Below, piece by piece: positions 14,770-18,808 of a stretch of DNA of 18,808 bases. How positions within the stretch are numbered: the stretch's first letter is position 1; every line of letters starts with the position of its first letter. A program made the position numbers and the translations under genes. This DNA is from Chloroflexota bacterium (GTDB taxonomy: Bacteria; Chloroflexota; Ktedonobacteria; Ktedonobacterales; Ktedonobacteraceae). The stretch lies in NCBI GenBank assembly GCA_902812455.1, contig CADDZH010000104.1, positions 1 to 18,808 of the forward strand, given 5' to 3'. Below the pieces are notes generated by a model that had not been told where the DNA came from, did no database searches, and saw only the letters and a list, made by a program, of their open reading frames with translations.

Positions 14770-14784
14770 TAGTAGGGAGCACGT

Positions 14785-15882
14785 ATGCCAACGCTTTATT
14801 TGAGTGAAGACCACGCGACTGTGCGACGCGATACAGAAGATTGCCTGCTGGTGCAGATTCCCGAACAGCGCGGCGAGGGAGGGGTCGTGCTGGTGCCGGC
14901 TTCTAAGAGAAGAATACCTTTGATCAAGGTGGACGAGGTGATCGTGATAGGTGACATCACCATAACGGCTGCCGCGATGTATATGTTGCTGGATAAGAAT
15001 ATCGAAGTCCACTTCCTGGATGGCATTGGACGCTTCAAGGGGCGGCTGACGCCGGGATTGCCGAAAAATTCGCTGCTGCGCCTGGCCCAGCACCGCGCCC
15101 ATAACGATATGTGTAAGCGCTGCGAACTGGCCCGGCGCTTCGTCACCGGCAAGCTCTCGAACCAGCGCACGATGCTGCAACGCTACAATCGCCGCCAGGG
15201 CGATGCTCTTTTTGATCAAGGCATTGCCCTGCTGACCAGCAATATCCGGCAACTAGCCACGCTTTCTACAACAGTAACGGCACAACCCCAGGTACTTGCC
15301 AGTGGCGATAGCGGGATCGAAGGGACGCCGCTGGAGGCTATTCTGGGCCTGGAGGGTTCGGGTAGCGCGGCCTATTTCGAGTGCTTCGGCCATATGCTGG
15401 CAGATCGCGAGCAATGGCCTTTTGCCGGAAGATTCAAACGCCCACCCACAGACCCGGTGAATGCGCTGCTCAGCTATGGCTACGCGTTGCTGACCGCCCA
15501 TGTGGGCAGCGCCGTTCAAATAGTTGGCTTTGACCAGTTTGTGGGCTACCTGCACAGTTCCGTCTACGGGCGGCCCGCCCTGGCGCTTGACCTGATGGAA
15601 GAATTCAGGCCGATCATTGTGGACTCGGTCGTGTTGACGCTACTCAACAATAGGATGCTCACGAAAGATGACTTTCACGTCGATCTGGGGGCGTATCGCC
15701 TTAAGAAAGAGCCACGCAAGATCTTCCTGAAACGCCTGGAGGATCGGCTGAACGAGGAAATTACCCATCCCATCTTTAACTACAGGGTCACGTACCGGCG
15801 CTGCATCGAGATGCAAGCGCGGCTGGTTGCCAAGTACCTGACCGGGGAAATTGCTGAATATCCACCATTTATCACGAGATGA
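14785..15882 (+). CDS. cas1: Cas1 integrase
   Basis: Catalyses insertion of new spacers at the leader end of the array as a complex with Cas2. The 365-residue protein has an N-terminal beta domain ('LYLSEDHATVRR') and a helical C-terminal catalytic domain. Metal ligands of the family are visible as Glu190 ('LGLEGSGSAAYF'), His257 ('GYLHSSVYG') and the acidic stretch 269-273 in 'LALDLMEEFRP'. AGGGAGC precedes the ATG. The cas2 gene follows after 15 nt. Confidence 0.96.
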   Translation: MPTLYLSEDHATVRRDTEDCLLVQIPEQRGEGGVVLVPASKRRIPLIKVDEVIVIGDITITAAAMYMLLDKNIEVHFLDGIGRFKGRLTPGLPKNSLLRLAQHRAHNDMCKRCELARRFVTGKLSNQRTMLQRYNRRQGDALFDQGIALLTSNIRQLATLSTTVTAQPQVLASGDSGIEGTPLEAILGLEGSGSAAYFECFGHMLADREQWPFAGRFKRPPTDPVNALLSYGYALLTAHVGSAVQIVGFDQFVGYLHSSVYGRPALALDLMEEFRPIIVDSVVLTLLNNRMLTKDDFHVDLGAYRLKKEPRKIFLKRLEDRLNEEITHPIFNYRVTYRRCIEMQARLVAKYLTGEIAEYPPFITR

Positions 15883-15897
15883 ATAGGCAGGTATACG

Positions 15898-16203
15898 ATG
15901 CCAAATAAAACGATGGCGTCCGCCCAGACAACGTGTTATGTTGTCGCTTACGATATCCCTGACGATCGCAGGCGCACACGCATCCATAAAATTCTTTCGG
16001 GCTTTGGCACCTGGACACAGTATTCGCTCTTCGAGTGTTTTCTCTCGAAGAAGGAGTTTGTGCTGCTCAAAGCAAAGCTGGCTAAGCACCTGGAAGATAC
16101 GCAGGACAGCGTGCGTTTCTACCCGCTTTGCGCCGCCTGCCTGGATAAGGTGGAAACGGTGGGAGGGCAGCCACCAAGCGAAGATAAGCTCTATATCGTT
16201 TAG
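15898..16203 (+). CDS. cas2: Cas2
   Basis: Structural partner of Cas1 in spacer acquisition. The 101 residues form a ferredoxin-like fold with 'CYVVAYDIPDDRRRTRIHK' (Asp19 conserved), 'GTWTQYSLFEC' and 'VRFYPLCAACLDKVETVG'. It is the last gene of the cas operon. Its TAG at 16201-16203 overlaps the stop codon of the convergent antiporter gene, leaving no room for a terminator between them. Confidence 0.95.
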   Translation: MPNKTMASAQTTCYVVAYDIPDDRRRTRIHKILSGFGTWTQYSLFECFLSKKEFVLLKAKLAKHLEDTQDSVRFYPLCAACLDKVETVGGQPPSEDKLYIV

Positions 16204-17468
16204 CGGGGTAGTGGCTGTTCTGACACATCCTCGTCGAGTTTTCTGGTTATCGCTTTGCCCAGCAGGCCTTTTCGACTGTATCCCAGCAAGGATAGGAGTG
16301 GCGATGTCATCATGGTTGTGAGCACGGCCATAATCACCAGCATGGCAAAGAGGGTTGGCGAAAGCACCCCTACATCCAGGCCGATGATAAGGACGATAAG
16401 CTGAATCAGCCCGCGCGTATTCATCAACACGCCGAGGCTAAAGGCTTCTTTCCAGGAGTCTCCGAATAAACGGGCGGGAAGTGCGCTGCCGGAAATCTTG
16501 CTAGCGCAGGCGACAAGCAGTACCAGCAAGCAGATCAGCCACAAGGCAGGGCTGCCTATTAGCCCGATTTGTGTGCGCAAGCCGGTATAGACGAAGTAGA
16601 TGGGCAAGAATAACAGGCTATTTGTCTGCTCGACGCTGCGTATAAACTCAATGAACTGCGTTTTACGGGGCACGATAATACCCATGAGGAAGGCGCCAAA
16701 GACAGGATGAATGCCAATAGCATTGGTAGCGAAGGCAGAGAGCAAGAGCAGGATCGTGGTGAGCGCCAGGAGCAGCGGCTTCGATGGGATGCGCCGGTCT
16801 GCCAGGAGCAGGAGTGGGCGGATCACAACGAGCATAGCCACAATAAAGAGGAGCGTAAGCCCTACGGTGAGCAGAGCTGAGGCAGCGCCTCTGGCTTGAA
16901 CAACGGCGATGACCAGCGCTAATAAGCACCAGGCGATGATATCATTGACCGCAGCGCAGGTGAGAGCAAGCGTGCCAATTCTGGTGCCCAGCATATTCCG
17001 TTCGGTGAGGATGCGTGCCAGCACGGGAAAGGCAGTGATGGCTATGGCTGTGCCAACCAGGAGCATGAATGAGATCACGTCAGTCTTTGAGCCAGCCATG
17101 CCGGGATAGAGGAAGTAGGCCAGCGCTGCCCCCATCGCTAAGGGCAGAGCAATACTACTTAAGGAGACGACGAGAGCCTTCCGGCTCTGGCGCAGCATCG
17201 TGGGCGTGTCTATACGCGCTCCCAGCGAGAACATATAGAGGATCAAGCCAATATCGCCTAGCGTCTGGAGAACCGGCAGTACGCTGATCGGAAAGAGAGT
17301 TTTTTCGACGCCGGGCAAGAGCGCGCCCAGCAGCGAAGGGCCAAGCGCAAGGCCTGCCAGGATTTCCCCAATGACCCATTGTTGCCCGGTGCGCTGGCAA
17401 AGATAGCCAACAAGCTGAACCGCTATCAAAATGACGATCAACTGCACCAGGATTTGGCCGGTGAGCAT
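16200..17468 (-). CDS. Monovalent cation:proton antiporter (CPA family)
   Basis: Inner-membrane exchanger of Na+ or K+ against H+. The 422 residues contain about 12-13 hydrophobic segments; family landmarks are 'GEILAGLALGPSLLG' (34-48), 'FSLGARIDTPTM' (80-91), 'AITAFPVLARILTERN' (143-158) and 'AAVNDIIAWCLLAL' with Asn175-Asp176. The ND pair in place of the DD of electrogenic CPA2 members suggests electroneutral exchange. The ion is not predictable. GGAGG precedes the ATG. There is no C-terminal TrkA-N/KTN domain. It converges on the cas operon and has no evident link to it. Confidence 0.9.
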   Translation of the reverse strand: MLTGQILVQLIVILIAVQLVGYLCQRTGQQWVIGEILAGLALGPSLLGALLPGVEKTLFPISVLPVLQTLGDIGLILYMFSLGARIDTPTMLRQSRKALVVSLSSIALPLAMGAALAYFLYPGMAGSKTDVISFMLLVGTAIAITAFPVLARILTERNMLGTRIGTLALTCAAVNDIIAWCLLALVIAVVQARGAASALLTVGLTLLFIVAMLVVIRPLLLLADRRIPSKPLLLALTTILLLLSAFATNAIGIHPVFGAFLMGIIVPRKTQFIEFIRSVEQTNSLLFLPIYFVYTGLRTQIGLIGSPALWLICLLVLLVACASKISGSALPARLFGDSWKEAFSLGVLMNTRGLIQLIVLIIGLDVGVLSPTLFAMLVIMAVLTTMMTSPLLSLLGYSRKGLLGKAITRKLDEDVSEQPLPR

Positions 17469-17565
17469 ACTGCCTCCTGCATTGCGCCGTACTAATGAAA
17501 CCTGTGCTGAGAGAAAGCTAGATCGGTGCCAGGGCCAGGGTTTGGAACTATGGCAGGACTGAGAT

Positions 17566-17611
17566 CTATGGCAGAGGTGCCACGGAGTGGCGGAGCTCTG
17601 CCACTACCATA
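17566..17611. repeat. Dispersed palindromic repeat upstream of the antiporter gene
   Basis: Arms TGGCAGAG (17569-17576) and CTCTGCCA (17596-17603), followed by CTACCATAC, make this another member of the family seen at 3548 and 13878. The rest of the 17469-17762 gap shows no gene that I can support. Confidence 0.55.
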
Positions 17612-17762
17612 CACGCCAATGGACCCTGTAGCGAGAGAGAGCCAGGCTCCCTCGACGTACATACATATGTGAGTCAAGTATAACATATGCTGAGGGCGGC
17701 TCACCGTGAACAACGAGGCGCTGTTTTTGTGAAGGTTGTTACACTGTTATGAGGTGATCATT

Positions 17763-18299
17763 ATGCCAAAAAGCCTTCGCATTTTCTTTCTCGTCCTGCT
17801 GGTAGTCGTTCTGGCGGCTTGCACACAAGCAGCACCTTCCGGTGGTCCGGTTCGATCCACTCTAGCGCCGGCTACACCTACACCTCATATTTCCTCGCCT
17901 TTGATCGGGACATATACGACAACCATCACGTCGCGGGATGTCGCCGGTCATCCTGAACTGGATACTGGCTTTATGAAGGAAAATGCTGGAGGTATGGCCT
18001 TACGGGGAACATGGATATTGATCTATCGAAGCGATGGCATATGGATTGCCCAGGATAGCGCCGAATGGGGACGGCAATATATAGGGACGGGCGTCTACAG
18101 CATTAGCGGGAATCAAGTCACACTACTGACCGATTCCAAGTGCCTGGAGTACTATGTGCCATTGTATGGGACAGATGCGCAATCTGCCACATACACATGG
18201 CAGTTAAGCGGAAAAACGCTGGTTTTACGAACGGCGAGGGATTTGTGTCTTCCCCGTGAAATTGTCCTGGCCAGCCATCCCTGGACGCGCCTGAGTTGA
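17763..18299 (+). CDS. Hypothetical lipoprotein
   Basis: A 178-residue exported lipoprotein of unknown function. The N-terminus 'MPKSLRIFFLVLLVVVLAAC' is a lipoprotein signal with lipobox LAAC, the lipidated Cys being residue 20, followed by a Pro/Thr/Ala-rich linker. The rest is beta-rich ('GTYTTTITSRDV', 'GTWILIYRSDGIW', 'GTGVYSISGNQVTLLTDSKC'), reminiscent of lipocalin-like barrels, with two Cys that could form a disulfide ('DSKCLEYY', 'RDLCLPRE'). The frame stays open 9 codons upstream to an ATG at 17736, but only ATG 17763 has a ribosome binding site (GAGGTGATC) and puts the signal at the very N-terminus. Confidence 0.75.
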   Translation: MPKSLRIFFLVLLVVVLAACTQAAPSGGPVRSTLAPATPTPHISSPLIGTYTTTITSRDVAGHPELDTGFMKENAGGMALRGTWILIYRSDGIWIAQDSAEWGRQYIGTGVYSISGNQVTLLTDSKCLEYYVPLYGTDAQSATYTWQLSGKTLVLRTARDLCLPREIVLASHPWTRLS

Positions 18300-18344
18300 G
18301 CAGCCTACGTAAATGAAGATGAACAACATAAGCCACCAATCAAC

Positions 18345-18390
18345 TGTAGGGGCCGATGTATCGCGCCCACCGCCGATTGATCGGCCCTGG
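18345..18390. repeat. Palindromic repeat downstream of the lipoprotein gene
   Basis: GTAGGGGCCGAT is followed by ATCGGCC; arms GGCCGAT (18351-18357) and ATCGGCC (18380-18386). A related GGTGACCGCAAGGATCGCCCC follows near 18446. There is no T-run, so it is not a clear terminator. Confidence 0.5.
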
Positions 18391-18486
18391 AAGCGGGCGA
18401 TAGCATTGGTAAGTTTAATAGTTAGAGTCCATATATGTGGATCAGGGTGACCGCAAGGATCGCCCCGGATTGTTGAGGCAACCATG

Positions 18487-18684
18487 ACATGTTCGCGAGA
18501 GGTAGGCGCTGTGCAAATATCACGCAGAGCCTCTCGCAAACGCATAAACCGGCCACTGAGGCTTCATGAGAGGGATGCCTTGATAGGTTATGGAGCGAAA
18601 AAGAGAGCTGGAAGACCCAAAAGTTTGGAACCTCTCGCAAACACTAGCATTCTGCAGCTTGACATGCTATACTATAGGCGAGAC
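18487..18684 (+). promoter_or_regulatory. CRISPR leader with array promoter
   Basis: Directly upstream of the first repeat. An extended -10 element TGCTATACT (18665-18673) would start transcription near 18680, just before repeat 1; a TTGACA at 18659 overlaps it at the wrong spacing. CCTCTCGCAAAC occurs twice (18530-18541 and 18631-18642), and its inverse GCGAGAGG lies at 18495-18502. These are candidate binding sites for leader proteins in spacer acquisition or for a regulator. Confidence 0.55.
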
Positions 18685-18808
18685 GTCGGAATAGCCATTA
18701 GCCCGCTTGAGGGATTGAAACTTCCGCTTCACCCATGGCAAGCAATTGAGCGAGCATGTCGGAATAGCCATTAGCCCGCTTGAGGGATTGAAACTATCAC
18801 CGCCAAAG
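18685..18808 (+). CRISPR. Start of the type I-D CRISPR array (two repeats, truncated by the window)
   Basis: Two identical 37-nt repeats (18685-18721 and 18758-18794), beginning GTCGGAATAG and ending GGGATTGAAAC, flank a 36-nt spacer (18722-18757). A second spacer starts at 18795 and runs off the edge. The ATTGAAAC end is the typical crRNA 5' handle, so the array is transcribed rightwards, in the same direction as the cas genes, with the leader on the left. Spacer 1 should therefore be the newest acquisition. The array lies about 2.5 kb beyond cas2, separated by the antiporter and lipoprotein genes. Confidence 0.95.

Noticed and set aside
18484..18774. 96-residue ORF across the CRISPR leader and first repeat
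   Set aside because: It translates leader and repeat sequence, has no convincing ribosome binding site, and shows no recognisable protein features.

Overview
The window looks like a piece of a GC-rich bacterial chromosome. The palindromic 'CCCTACCATA'-type intergenic repeats, the TTG starts and the mix of genes suggest Chloroflexota, perhaps Ktedonobacteria. That placement is an inference, because there is no rRNA or other phylogenetic marker here. The centre is a complete type I-D CRISPR-Cas locus on the + strand: WYL regulator, cas10d (csc3, carrying the HD nuclease), a separate small-subunit gene (cas11d), cas7d (csc2), cas5d (csc1), an HD-less cas3 helicase, cas6, cas4, cas1 and cas2. The first two repeats of its array sit at the right edge.

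Left flank (1-3510): the N-terminal part of metG on the - strand, behind a long leader with a consensus promoter, several hairpins and an intrinsic terminator. Then, on the + strand, come an aquaporin, an ankyrin-repeat protein and a dienelactone hydrolase pseudogene with an amber codon and a 3' frameshift. Right flank (16200-18684): a CPA-type cation/proton antiporter on the - strand, whose stop codon overlaps the cas2 stop; a small lipoprotein; and the CRISPR leader.

The most interesting stretch is the AT-rich, apparently gene-free 3720-4240 region in front of the regulator. It holds a mini-CRISPR built from two degenerate copies of the array repeat (3769-3808 and 3840-3876) around a 31-nt pseudo-spacer, behind its own promoter. 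The first 11 nt of the pseudo-spacer (CTATTCTTGTC) match exactly a site at 4006-4016, which is preceded by GTT, a known type I-D PAM. A full-length protospacer there would cover the -35 box of a promoter (TTGACA-17-TATCAT, 4029-4057). This is the layout of CreA/CreR crRNA-like RNAs, in which a partially matching guide makes Cascade a repressor. The targeted promoter faces a start-stop mini-ORF, an unannotated 30-residue single-helix membrane peptide with a consensus Shine-Dalgarno site (4140-4232), and then the WYL regulator and cas operon.

The arrangement therefore suggests either autorepression of the cas operon by its own effector (CreR-like), or a CRISPR-guarding toxin-antitoxin pair (CreTA-like) in which the membrane peptide or the start-stop mini-ORF is the toxin.
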